From NCBI GenBank assembly GCA_046590205.1, contig JBKJTT010000069.1, forward strand, positions 1-57,642: a stretch of DNA of 57,642 nt, written 5' to 3'. Origin of the DNA: DATDEW01 sp046590205 (GTDB lineage: Bacteria; Bacteroidota; Ignavibacteria; Palsa-1295). The notes beneath the pieces are model-generated. The model had not been told where the DNA came from. It saw nothing but the letters and a program-made list of their open reading frames with translations, and did no database searches. Within the stretch, counting starts at the first letter, position 1. Every line of letters starts with the position of its first letter. Positions 43,718 through 52,683 of this stretch are shown in pieces. The position numbers and the translations under genes are program-made.

Positions 43718-45850
43718 CTACTTCACTTCTACAATTTTCTTTACTTGCATAAAACCCTTACCGTCGCTTAGGCGAACGTAATATGTTCCTGTTTGTAGGC
43801 TATTCACATTTAGTTTAACTACCTGCTCGCCTTTTATAAATGACATGGGCACATTGCCGTGAGGTCCTACGGTATAACCATTCATATCAACTATATCCAA
43901 ACGCAACGAAGTCTCTTGTGGTGAGAAGATAGTTACTTCAAGCGTAGTACCAGTAAGCGGATTCGGGCGGATTGATATAATCGTCGGGATATTTCCGCTT
44001 CGCATATATTCAGAAAGAACACTATCGCCACAGTCATCACTTAATGAGAATACTGATTGAGGTGTGCTGCATAACGGAAGTGGTGCACCACCGTTGATTG
44101 AAAATGTATCTAAAGTAATAGCTGTCGTCTTATCTATAGACAGTGTCGTTTTCATTTGGAGCGAGATGATCGGCTTTGTTATGTCATTCAGCTCAGTCAC
44201 TGCAGAGACAAACTCACCGTAGATATGTGCGCCTGTCGTGGTTGATGTTACCGTTGCTGTTTTTACATTTCCGTTCTCATTGATGTAGCCATCGGGTGAG
44301 AGAATATCCGTGTTAAAGCGTATTGCTGCATCGAAGGAGTTCATCGTGAACGTATCAACTGTTGGTTGAATAAATATCGGGATACGAAGCTCTTGACCTG
44401 CGCTAACGGATGCGATAAAAGGAATATATGGCGTCGGTGCTTGTGAACCCTTGCCGATAATCGTGATAATTGTATCTATCGAACGACCATTATTGCGTGC
44501 CTTGATATGAAGTTTGCCGAGAATGATAGTATCACTATTTGTTTGAAACGTCAATGGTACATCGGCATAACTCGGACTGCCTATCGTTAGCTTGTTTGTT
44601 GTATCAAGAGAAAACTCTTGTGTACTTTCAAGGTAAAGAGTATCAATAAATAGCTTTGAGCAGGTTGTGTCGCTGTAGTAGTTAGCAAGACGTATTGTTG
44701 CTCTGCCAGGTTGGCAGTTTATAGAAGTTACGAAGAGTGTGTCAGGTGTGATTGTAAGAACAGGAAGATTATTATTTGTGAGTGTACTATCTCCGCCGTC
44801 AGAAGTCTTATAGATGTTGCCTTGCAGATCGAATGCAAAGACGATGTTACCGTCGCACCCAGCGAGGCAGAAACGTGAGTCCTCTTCATGGGGAGGTCCG
44901 CCAATGAACTTCCAACTTGCACCTAAATCATCGGAGCGGAAAAGCCCGGGCATATTTGACTGGTTTTGCCCTTGAATGTAGAGCACATTCGCCCGCCCGT
45001 CAATATGCCCTGTCATATCAATGTTATCAGGAAATGTAAAAACACTTCGCCACGAGAATCCACCATCATCCGAGCGCATCACGTCGCGGTTGGAGCCGCT
45101 CGCACCTTCTGGCGCAAGAAAGAACGTTGTTGTGTTCTTTAATCCATACACGCTCCATGCCTCAATAAAGTCCCATGACCGCTGCCATGTTAAACCCCCG
45201 TCTTGCGTAAAATAGGAGCAATTATCTAATGTTGGTGGGTTATTCGGTCCCATTGATACCACACCATGAAGATCATCAGTAAAATAAATGCCATTTGATT
45301 TATGGTTATCTACATTAGGTCCGGGTACATAATCACGTCGTGTAAATATCTCCTGCCAAGTTGCGCCGTCATTAAATGAGACGCCCCCAATAGCGTACCA
45401 CTTCGTTGCAATGAGCGCTTGTGATGTAGCCCATACACACATGAACGCTTCAGAACTTGTATCATGTGCGGTTGTAATATCTTGCCAAAGAATACCACCA
45501 TCGGTAGTTTTCCAAAGTGTCATCGATGGGACTGAATTTGAGCGGATGCTCGCATATCCCGTCAACGCATCCCTAAAGTGTATGGATGTAGGATAACCGT
45601 TTTTTCCGAAGGGAGTATTGCTTAGATTCCATGTGAGACCACCATCAGTTGTGCGAAGAACTATTGGCTCACCTGTTTGTGTGCCTCCGCCGACAACACC
45701 TGTCATATCATCGAAGAAATATCCGCACCAGAATGGTATCTGCCTGTTAAGGACGTTCGGGTCGGTCTGCGAACTATAAACTATATCCCACTTAGCATTC
45801 GCAGTGAACGCCAAAGAGAGAACCATAAGAAGGAAAGCAGTGCGTATCAT
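43718..45850 (-). CDS. T9SS protein: Ycf48-like propeller plus cohesin-like domain
   Basis: 710 residues. Signal peptide ends near TANA. A beta-propeller with Asp boxes (TTDGGLTW, TTDGGILW, TQDGGLTW, SDDGGFSW, SDDLGASW) is followed by a single Hydin-like domain, a cohesin-like domain (SVSAGQELRIPIFIQ) and a T9SS type A domain (DMNGYTVGP, TGTYYVRL, KKIVEVK). It has the same order as the larger neighbour at 39895 but with one instead of six middle repeats, so the two are paralogues of different length. ATG 45850 is used, because the preceding in-frame codon at 45853 is TTG. Confidence 0.8.
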   Translation of the reverse strand: MIRTAFLLMVLSLAFTANAKWDIVYSSQTDPNVLNRQIPFWCGYFFDDMTGVVGGGTQTGEPIVLRTTDGGLTWNLSNTPFGKNGYPTSIHFRDALTGYASIRSNSVPSMTLWKTTDGGILWQDITTAHDTSSEAFMCVWATSQALIATKWYAIGGVSFNDGATWQEIFTRRDYVPGPNVDNHKSNGIYFTDDLHGVVSMGPNNPPTLDNCSYFTQDGGLTWQRSWDFIEAWSVYGLKNTTTFFLAPEGASGSNRDVMRSDDGGFSWRSVFTFPDNIDMTGHIDGRANVLYIQGQNQSNMPGLFRSDDLGASWKFIGGPPHEEDSRFCLAGCDGNIVFAFDLQGNIYKTSDGGDSTLTNNNLPVLTITPDTLFVTSINCQPGRATIRLANYYSDTTCSKLFIDTLYLESTQEFSLDTTNKLTIGSPSYADVPLTFQTNSDTIILGKLHIKARNNGRSIDTIITIIGKGSQAPTPYIPFIASVSAGQELRIPIFIQPTVDTFTMNSFDAAIRFNTDILSPDGYINENGNVKTATVTSTTTGAHIYGEFVSAVTELNDITKPIISLQMKTTLSIDKTTAITLDTFSINGGAPLPLCSTPQSVFSLSDDCGDSVLSEYMRSGNIPTIISIRPNPLTGTTLEVTIFSPQETSLRLDIVDMNGYTVGPHGNVPMSFIKGEQVVKLNVNSLQTGTYYVRLSDGKGFMQVKKIVEVK

Positions 45851-45915
45851 CAACTATATATATATCGTGTATTCACTACCAACATGACACGCACGGGGAG
45901 AGTTTTGTGAAATAT

Positions 45916-45939
45916 AAATGGGCACAAGTGTGCCCATTT
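45916..45939. repeat. GGGCACA-type hairpin
   Basis: AAATGGGCACA and TGTGCCCATTT form a perfect 11-bp stem around AG. It lies downstream of the stop of the intradiol dioxygenase gene and may serve as its terminator. It resembles the other GGGC/GCCC hairpins in the window. Confidence 0.65.
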
Positions 45940-45958
45940 GAATGAAGTTATAGCAATT

Positions 45959-46972
45959 TTATAATACCGTCATCACCTTCGCCTGTCGATAGAGCCCTGT
46001 TGAGTTTTCTACTGATAGCTGGAAGAGGTAGTTGCCGCTTGCGAGTTTGTTGTGCTTTACAAGGAGCCATTCATGCGAATGTTCACCAGCGACGAGACTT
46101 GCATCAATGAGCGTTGCAACCTGCTTGCCGTTCATATCAAAGATACCCAGACGAACATTCGAGTTCCGAAGCAGAGTGAAGCGTATCGTTGTTGCACCAA
46201 CAACAGGGTTCGGGAAGTTCTGCTCAAGAGTAAACTGTCCGCCTGTAAGTGCGGTGTCTTCTTTTGCGGAGTTCTGCGGCGCGTTGATACCGATAGTGTA
46301 TGCACCATCCCAACGGCTTTGGTCGTTATTGTATGCAGTCGTGAGCATCAGATATTGCGGTGCGGCATTATGGAAAACACCGTCGCTTAGATTCGATGTA
46401 TCTTTCTGTCCATGATCGCTGTAAAGCGGAGTAGTATAGACAGTCGATGAATCTGCCTCGTTAAATGCGAACTGACTCGTTACGTATGTCATCGAGGTGA
46501 GCCGCGCTTTGAAATGAATATGCGTAGTGCGTCCTGGATACCAGCCCGGGTAAATCGTATCAAATACGACTTGTCCGTTCGCATCTGTCATTTGTGTTCC
46601 GCGTAGGAAGTCCTGCCCGGTGGTATTGAGTCCGCCGAGCTGCCCCGGGTATCCTGAATACACACCATCCTTATCGCAATGCCAAATATCAACGAGGACG
46701 TTAGGTACCGGATTGCAGTTGATGTCAACGACGTTAATAGTCAGATGTAATAGCACACCTGTTTTTGCAGTGCCTGTCTTGGAATCGGTAAGTACGTTCT
46801 GGCGTATCTGCTCCGCATCGAAATAGAATGGACCTGCCGTTGAAGAGGGAGTCAGCCAGCAATCGGCAAGTGCATTGCGGGTGTTATCGGCGAGCGCAGT
46901 TACTTTCGGCATAGGCAATACCGCCCCAACACCAACAAGCCCAACCGTCTTCAAAAATTGCTTTCTATTCAT
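45959..46972 (-). CDS. Intradiol ring-cleavage dioxygenase fused to a T9SS sorting domain
   Basis: 337 residues. The leader MNRKQFLKTVGLVGVGAVLP resembles a Tat-type signal with RK in place of RR. Residues about 35-230 form an intradiol dioxygenase domain: TPSSTAGPFYFDAEQIR, DIWHCDKDGVYSGYPG with the first Fe-ligand tyrosine, and YPGWYPGRTTHIHFKA with the second tyrosine and two histidines. All four Fe(III) ligands appear present. The C-terminal 90 residues are a T9SS type A domain (QNFPNPVVGATTIRF, FDMNGKQVATL, SGNYLFQLSV). It may oxidise catechols or other aromatics outside the cell. No aromatic catabolic genes are nearby. ATG 46972 gives the leader. Confidence 0.85.
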   Translation of the reverse strand: MNRKQFLKTVGLVGVGAVLPMPKVTALADNTRNALADCWLTPSSTAGPFYFDAEQIRQNVLTDSKTGTAKTGVLLHLTINVVDINCNPVPNVLVDIWHCDKDGVYSGYPGQLGGLNTTGQDFLRGTQMTDANGQVVFDTIYPGWYPGRTTHIHFKARLTSMTYVTSQFAFNEADSSTVYTTPLYSDHGQKDTSNLSDGVFHNAAPQYLMLTTAYNNDQSRWDGAYTIGINAPQNSAKEDTALTGGQFTLEQNFPNPVVGATTIRFTLLRNSNVRLGIFDMNGKQVATLIDASLVAGEHSHEWLLVKHNKLASGNYLFQLSVENSTGLYRQAKVMTVL

Positions 46973-47050
46973 GATAGTAGATATTATTGCGTATATATTG
47001 ACACAGAAAATGAGAATTTGATTCATGCTCAATGCTGTTATATAGACCGA

Positions 47051-48346
47051 ATGACATTCTCACGTTTTGTCTTTATCGCTCTCCTTCTTGGCATCGCCTT
47101 CCAAGCCGCGCCGCTATTTGCGAAAGCAAAATCGAAGAAACCTGTTGCCTCGAAAGAACGGCGTTCGCAGGAAGCGGAGCTTTCTCGTATAAAAAGTGAG
47201 ATACGCAAGACCGAAGCCCTCCTCCGCGATCACGAACAGAAAGAGAAGCGTACGAAGGCGAACGTTGCCGCTTATGATGCGCGTACCAAAGAGCTACGCT
47301 CAAGACTTACGGGACTCAACACACAAGCCCGTTCGCTCGAAGCAGAACTTGCCGAGCTGAATACATCGATGCAGGAGACGACGACGTCGCTCTCAAACTT
47401 GAAGCAGTCGTATGCAAGTGATGTTACGAAGAGATATACTTCGGGCATTTATCGTGAAAAGGGAAGTGATGATCTTTTGCTTACTAATGTAGCCTCTGGG
47501 ACAGAGCGCATCCGCGAAGCATACATGGGGCGCATCGCAACCCAAGCGATAACGAAGAACCAGTTCATGCTTGACTCGACGCAAGGTGTGCTTGCCGATA
47601 ATATCACCGATGTAACCACCTCACTTGCAAACGAAAGAGCGGCAATAAGCGAAGCGAAAAAACAGGAGAAGCTGGCACAAATAGAAAAGCAAAAACAAGC
47701 GACGGAGTTAAAGGGCATTCAACAGAGAAAAGCTGCATTACAAAAAGAACTTGATAGACGACGAGCTGATGCAAAACGTCTTGAAGGATTCATTACAAAC
47801 CTGATCGCAAAAGAAGAAGCCGAACGAAAAGCAAAAGAAGAAGCGCGCAAGAAACGCCTCGCCGAGCTCAAGCGGAAAAAAGCAAGCGGCAAAAAGTTGA
47901 CTCCGAAAGAAACGAAGCAGGAAGTCGAGGACTCGAAGCCGATAGCGGCGGCGGCTGGTCCGCGTTCGCTTTCGTGGCCGGTAAGTTCGCGGAAGATAGC
48001 GCAAGGATTCGGCGAAGTCCGAAACGCCGAACTTGGTACAGTCACGATGAATCTCGGTATTGATATTGCAACATCTGTCGGCTCTGCAGTCCGCGCCGCA
48101 GAGGACGGCACCGTATCTATTATCAGCTCACTTCCGAGTTACGGCACTATCGTTATCATCAATCACTCCGGCGGCGTTCATACGGTCTATGCCGATCTCG
48201 GCGGTGCAAATGTTAGCCGCGGCGCGAAGGTCAAGCGCGGTGATGTTATCGGTTCTAGTGGAGATAACTCCGAACTCGGCGGTATCCTCCACTTCGAGGT
48301 CTGGAAAGGCAGAAGCAAACAGAACCCGATGGGCTGGCTGCGGTGA
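47051..48346 (+). CDS. EnvC-like murein hydrolase activator (degenerate LytM domain)
   Basis: 431 residues: signal peptide ending PLFA, a long coiled coil (residues about 35-290, for example ELSRIKSEIRKTEALLRDH), a basic linker (AKEEARKKRLAELKRKK) and a C-terminal LytM/M23 domain. The zinc ligands are degenerate: NLGID for HxGxD, YADL for YxHL and ILHFE for HLHFE. That is the state of EnvC-type activators, which stimulate amidases at the division site instead of cutting peptidoglycan themselves. An in-frame start at 46958 was rejected because it overlaps the divergent gene and buries the signal peptide. No FtsEX or amidase gene is adjacent. Confidence 0.85.
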   Translation: MTFSRFVFIALLLGIAFQAAPLFAKAKSKKPVASKERRSQEAELSRIKSEIRKTEALLRDHEQKEKRTKANVAAYDARTKELRSRLTGLNTQARSLEAELAELNTSMQETTTSLSNLKQSYASDVTKRYTSGIYREKGSDDLLLTNVASGTERIREAYMGRIATQAITKNQFMLDSTQGVLADNITDVTTSLANERAAISEAKKQEKLAQIEKQKQATELKGIQQRKAALQKELDRRRADAKRLEGFITNLIAKEEAERKAKEEARKKRLAELKRKKASGKKLTPKETKQEVEDSKPIAAAAGPRSLSWPVSSRKIAQGFGEVRNAELGTVTMNLGIDIATSVGSAVRAAEDGTVSIISSLPSYGTIVIINHSGGVHTVYADLGGANVSRGAKVKRGDVIGSSGDNSELGGILHFEVWKGRSKQNPMGWLR

Positions 48347-48380
48347 ACTATGTAGGTTTCGGGTAGTGTTATTATTATTG

Positions 48381-48608
48381 ATGAGAGATATAACCTTACA
48401 TATCCCTGACAGCATAGATCTTGACGAAAAGCAAGCTACCCAAATGCTGGCTGGCTCTCTGTATCAATCCGGAAAACTCTCTCTCGGCGAGGCTGCTGAT
48501 CTGGCAGGAATGCCAAAACGTAGTTTTTCTGAACTCCTAAAAAAGTACAATATCTCCCTGTTCAATTACCCTGCATCAGACCTCGCACTTGATATAAGTA
48601 ATGCCTAA
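48381..48608 (+). CDS. UPF0175-family antitoxin-like protein
   Basis: 75 residues. The sequence (HIPDSIDLDEKQATQMLAG, YQSGKLSLGEAADLAGMPK, FSELLKKYNISLFNY) matches the UPF0175 family, small helix-turn-helix-like proteins encoded next to DUF3368 PIN-like genes. It is presumably the antitoxin and DNA-binding autoregulator. The start at 48381 gives family length, and a longer in-frame reading back into the EnvC gene is not supported. It overlaps the next gene by 8 nt. Confidence 0.85.
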   Translation: MRDITLHIPDSIDLDEKQATQMLAGSLYQSGKLSLGEAADLAGMPKRSFSELLKKYNISLFNYPASDLALDISNA

Positions 48609-49056
48609 GACGGTCATTGCTGATACGACCTGCTTTATTGTGTTATCTGATATTGATGAACTTGAGGTACTCCGTAAAGTCTATTCTGAAATTATTACAA
48701 CTCATACTATTGCAGAAGAATTTGGAGCAACATTACCGAGTTGGGTTCAGGTCAGATCACCCAAAGATAGGATCCGAGAAGAAGAACTGTCACAACAAGT
48801 AGATAAAGGGGAAGCAAGCGCGATAGCACTTGCACTTGAGATGCCTGATAGTTTACTAATTCTCGATGATATGAAAGCGAGACGGCTTGCCCGCACGTTA
48901 CATCTTCAACTTACCGGTACTCTCGGTGTATTGATAAAAGCTAAACAGATAGGCGTCATTGATGCTATAAAACCACAACTTGTAAAGATTCAAGCTAGCC
49001 ACTTTCACATATTAGATGAGTTAATAGAGGAAGTATTAAGAATATCACAAGAGTAA
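48601..49056 (+). CDS. DUF3368 PIN-like toxin
   Basis: 151 residues. It starts IADTTCFIVLSDIDEL, with the first acidic residue of a PIN-type nuclease (D7), and contains DKGEASAIALALE and LLILDDMKARRLAR, the remaining conserved acidic and basic region, then TGTLGVLIKAKQIG. This is the DUF3368 family, which pairs with UPF0175. It is likely an RNase toxin neutralised by the upstream protein. The overlapping 8 nt suggests coupled translation. The pair lies next to a STAND ATPase, which fits a defence island. Confidence 0.87.
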   Translation: MPKTVIADTTCFIVLSDIDELEVLRKVYSEIITTHTIAEEFGATLPSWVQVRSPKDRIREEELSQQVDKGEASAIALALEMPDSLLILDDMKARRLARTLHLQLTGTLGVLIKAKQIGVIDAIKPQLVKIQASHFHILDELIEEVLRISQE

Positions 49057-49088
49057 ATAAAGCGTCGCTCTTCTTGGCATTTCCTCCG

Positions 49089-49096
49089 TATCTTTG
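49089..49096 (+). promoter_or_regulatory. Promoter -7 box of the STAND gene
   Basis: TATCTTTG matches TAnnTTTG exactly, 27 nt before the ATG at 49124. A TTG at 49074-49076 is closer than normal spacing, so the -33 is uncertain. Confidence 0.45.
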
Positions 49097-49123
49097 CATA
49101 TCTTACCTTACCCCACAGAGTAG

Positions 49124-52006
49124 ATGCAGACGAATGAATTGCGGCTTTTTGTTTCTTCGACGTTTCGGGACTTGATGCCCGAGCGAGAAGTGCTCGTAAA
49201 AAAGATATTTCCTAAAGTCCGTGAACTATGTCGTCAGCGCGGAGCGTACTTCACCGAAATAGATCTTCGCTGGGGCATCACTGCTGAAGAAGCAAAGACG
49301 GGGAAGGTTGTGCGGATATGTCTTGAAGAGATCGATAAATGCCGCCCGCATTTTATCGGCATTATGGGAAGTCGCTACGGTTGGCAGCCCGACGAAGAAG
49401 TACTTGGGAACGACACCGCACTCCGAGAAGATTATCCGTGGCTTCCTGACTTAATAGCGCAGGGCAAGAGTATCACGGAGATAGAATTCCTCCACGGCGC
49501 ATTACGTCCGAAAAATACGCAGTCGGCATTTATCTATAGCCGACAAAATACAGGCGACCAAATTGAGGAAGGTGAAGCACAGCTTACGAAAGTAAGAGAA
49601 TCTGTTCGTGAAGTCGGTGTACCGCTTCGCACGTTTCTCACGGCTGATGAACTCGGCGAACTTGTACTCGCTGACCTAACGGCGATCATCGAACGCGACT
49701 TCTCGCTTGCAGCAGAACCCGACGCTCTCACACTCATGCGCCAGCCGCATGATGCATTCTCTGTTAATCGCCGAAGAAGTTATGTAGCTAATCCTGAATA
49801 TATATCACTCTTTGAAGAGTTTGTCAGTGGAGAGGGCAATCCGCTTGTTTTTACTGCGCGTTCGGGTCTTGGCAAAAGTTCGCTGATGGCATATCTGACG
49901 CATGAGTATAAGGATAGGCATGACGCATTCGTGGTTACGCATTTTGTCGGCGCGTCTGCAACTGCATCCGGCGCGAATGATATTATCCGTCACGTGATGA
50001 CGGAGATAAAGGATAGGTATTCGCTAACTGATGAGATACCATCAGAAGACTCTCGCCTTCGTGAAGAATTTCCGCTCTGGCTTGCTAAGGCGCAAGGTGA
50101 AAAACTCGTGCTTGCAATAGATGCGCTCAATCAGCTTCCGCTTGTTGATAACGAACTCGGTTGGTTGCCCGAGTTCATTCCACCGAACGTACGGCTTGTG
50201 CTCTCGACGACAGAGGGCATCTCATACGATAACCTTCATAAACGCGCATGGCAGGAAGTAGAAGTCAAGCCGCTTGATAACGCGATGCGGCGCAACATTG
50301 CTGTTGACTTTCTTTCAAAATATCATAAAACACTCACTGATGAGCAGTTTGCTATGATTGCGAACCAAGCCGCTTGCGAGAGTCCGCTCTTTTTGCGGAC
50401 GGTGCTTGAGGAGCTTCGCGTCTTTGGAGTCTATGAAGAGTACGAGACGCATCTTGTGACGTGTCTCTCATCGCAAAATGAGCGCGAGCTATTCCAGCAT
50501 GTGCTCTCGCGGCTTGAAGGTATTTATGGCAAAGAATCCGTCCGCTCGGTGATGCGCGCAATATGGGCAGCGCGCTATGGGCTAACCGAGAACGAACTGC
50601 TTGAGATAACTGGGCTGACTCGTCTTGCACTCTCGCTACTTATCGCAGGTCTTGAGTACCACCTCATGCAGCCGGCAGGTCTCTACACATTCTTCCATCA
50701 GTATCTTCGCGATGCAGTGCGTGAGCGATACATCGCTGATGAACAAGCCGAGCGCGAAGCACATGCACATATTGCACGTTACTTTGCCGATACACCCCCC
50801 ACCCCCCGTCGCCGCGATGAAGAGCCGTGGCAGTGGATCGAGGCAAAAGAAAAAGAACGTGCGATCAAGACGCTTTCTGATATTACTCTCTTCCCACTGC
50901 TAGCCGAAGCAGAGCGCCACTACGAACTCCTCGGCTACTGGACGAAGCTCGAAGCCAATGACCAAATGCCCGCCGCATACGAGAAACTCTACGAAAAAGT
51001 AAAAGCCACGCTTCCGCCGCGCCAGCAAGCAGACATCTTCGTCACACTCGGTCAGTTCTTAACTCGTGCCTCGCTCTTCGCAGCAGCAGAAAAGCCGCAT
51101 AAAGAGGCAGTTCACTTATCTGATGAAGTATATAGAGAAAATACACCCGCTCGTGCAAATGCTATTCGAGAACTTGGGACGGTGTATGTACACTTGACAA
51201 AGTATAAAGACGCAGAAGCATTATTTAACCAAGCTATTGAATTATTTGAGGAAATTAATGACAGAAGGGAGTTATTAGAAACACGGACAAATCTCGCCGT
51301 TGTGTATTATTATCAGGGGGTTTATGAAAAGGCAGTTAGTTCGCAAAGAGAAACACTCGCCATGTCCATAAATATTTATGGTAGAATACATCCTTTTATT
51401 TCTGAGCTACTGAATAATCTTGCCTCACAGCTTTTCCAACTAAATTCTTTTGATGAAGCATCAGAACTATGGGAACAAGCTATTGAGATCGACAATATAA
51501 CTCAGGGTGCTGCACATCCACAAACCATCAGACATGAAATAAATCTTGCCAATCTTAAGATGCAACTCCATGAGTATCAAAGTGCAGATGAAATCTTCAC
51601 CAATGCCCTCCAAATACTTGTCCAGAGAGTAGGAGAAAACAATGCCCAAGTTGCGAATTTGTACTCCTTAAAATCAGAGGTGTTAACATACTTATTAGAA
51701 TTTGAGATGGCTAAACAATTTTGTAAGAAGCTGATTCAAATACGTATAAAATTGTATGGAGATAGACATTCTGAGGTTATAGCAGCATATCTAAGGTTAG
51801 GGTCAATTTATGCTCAAGAAGGTGATCTCGTTGAAGCAGAAAAATATTATTCTGTTTATTATCCATTAAGAAGAGAATTATTAGGAATTTCACACCCAGG
51901 AGTTATTACTACCGCACGTAATTACATCATATTGTTGGAGAAATTAGGACGGAAAGAAGAGAGTCAAGAAATACTTAATGAAATCTCTTCTTTCCAAACC
52001 CAGTGA
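49124..52006 (+). CDS. DUF4062-STAND ATPase-TPR protein, defence candidate
   Basis: 960 residues in three parts. Residues 5-110 are a DUF4062 domain (LRLFVSSTFRDLMPERE, DLRWGITAEEAKTGKV, IGIMGSRYGW), a TIR/SIR2-like alpha-beta fold. Residues about 225-560 form a STAND NTPase with Walker A GLGKSS (K251) and Walker B LVLAIDALNQL (D333), followed by the winged-helix region. Residues about 640-960 are TPR repeats (ELGTVYVHLTKYKDAEALFNQAI and similar). The layout parallels animal nephrocystin-3/TEP1 and prokaryotic STAND defence proteins, where the C-terminal repeats sense a trigger and the N-terminal domain is the effector. It is cytoplasmic. From about 51100 the DNA becomes much more AT-rich. 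An anti-phage role is inferred from architecture and the adjacent toxin-antitoxin pair. Confidence 0.85.
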   Translation: MQTNELRLFVSSTFRDLMPEREVLVKKIFPKVRELCRQRGAYFTEIDLRWGITAEEAKTGKVVRICLEEIDKCRPHFIGIMGSRYGWQPDEEVLGNDTALREDYPWLPDLIAQGKSITEIEFLHGALRPKNTQSAFIYSRQNTGDQIEEGEAQLTKVRESVREVGVPLRTFLTADELGELVLADLTAIIERDFSLAAEPDALTLMRQPHDAFSVNRRRSYVANPEYISLFEEFVSGEGNPLVFTARSGLGKSSLMAYLTHEYKDRHDAFVVTHFVGASATASGANDIIRHVMTEIKDRYSLTDEIPSEDSRLREEFPLWLAKAQGEKLVLAIDALNQLPLVDNELGWLPEFIPPNVRLVLSTTEGISYDNLHKRAWQEVEVKPLDNAMRRNIAVDFLSKYHKTLTDEQFAMIANQAACESPLFLRTVLEELRVFGVYEEYETHLVTCLSSQNERELFQHVLSRLEGIYGKESVRSVMRAIWAARYGLTENELLEITGLTRLALSLLIAGLEYHLMQPAGLYTFFHQYLRDAVRERYIADEQAEREAHAHIARYFADTPPTPRRRDEEPWQWIEAKEKERAIKTLSDITLFPLLAEAERHYELLGYWTKLEANDQMPAAYEKLYEKVKATLPPRQQADIFVTLGQFLTRASLFAAAEKPHKEAVHLSDEVYRENTPARANAIRELGTVYVHLTKYKDAEALFNQAIELFEEINDRRELLETRTNLAVVYYYQGVYEKAVSSQRETLAMSINIYGRIHPFISELLNNLASQLFQLNSFDEASELWEQAIEIDNITQGAAHPQTIRHEINLANLKMQLHEYQSADEIFTNALQILVQRVGENNAQVANLYSLKSEVLTYLLEFEMAKQFCKKLIQIRIKLYGDRHSEVIAAYLRLGSIYAQEGDLVEAEKYYSVYYPLRRELLGISHPGVITTARNYIILLEKLGRKEESQEILNEISSFQTQ

Positions 52007-52608
52007 TTTGTTGAAGATTGTCGTACGTCGTTCTGTACATCTATGGTTATCACTATATTCCCTGTCCCATCGCCACTATTCACATTTGAGAATGTCACTG
52101 TGAATGGCTGTAGGCCAGCTACGATGCTTCCCGGAACAGAAGTAATTGGGCTAGTGAAGCTTTAATCGGTTGAGCCGCTTGGGTCGCTGGCAGCTCCAGT
52201 TTGGGGAATGATCGACCATTGTGTAGTACTGTAAAGCTGAAATGAACTGCTTGACCATATTGGAGAACCCCCAACCGTACCGACTACACCCCATGCTTGT
52301 ACGTTATTGAGATTCCATTGCCAAATGGTTTGTCCGTCCCAACACTGAAACAGAGTTGTGCCACCGACTCCGTTTGTCCATTGACGGATAAAGAGCTGAA
52401 CAGTAGAACCAACTGGAATCGTACCATTCCAATTGGAAATAGAAAATGAGCCGTTTCCGGATATTATAGCGTCGTTTGGTGCTGTAGCCGGCGTTTTTGG
52501 TGTGCCGCCGTACATGAGGTCTTTTTCTTGTGTTACTGGCATATTGTTTATGTGGGTTAAAGTGAAAAATGTATCTCCTAGCTTGTCGTACGTAGTTTCG
52601 ATAGACAA
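52006..52608 (-). pseudogene. Possible interrupted gene (148-residue frame plus readable tail)
   Basis: A frame from TTG 52608 to a TAA at 52164-52162 encodes 148 residues (for example SISNWNGTIPVGSTVQLFIRQ and IWQWNLNNVQAWGVV), beta-rich and without a signal peptide. The same frame continues after the stop with protein-like text (AGLQPFTVTFSNVNSGDG, GNIVITIDVQNDV) down to about 52006. That suggests either a nonsense mutation in a longer gene or a readthrough. The TTG start has no ATG alternative before residue 23. I do not recognise the family. Evidence is translation and composition only. Confidence 0.4.
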
Positions 52609-52683
52609 AGTGAGAGATAATTAGCCGATAAAAGTACAACATAATTTGGGTAAATGCAAGTATATTTGGGGAAAAATATCGAT

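Noticed and set aside
45959..46972. Part of an aromatic degradation operon
   Set aside because: No muconate cycloisomerase, lactonase or transport genes are nearby, and the protein carries export and sorting signals.
48060..48380. N-terminal extension of the UPF0175 protein into the EnvC gene
   Set aside because: The extension overlaps the conserved LytM domain in another frame. The 75-residue product from 48381 has normal family length.
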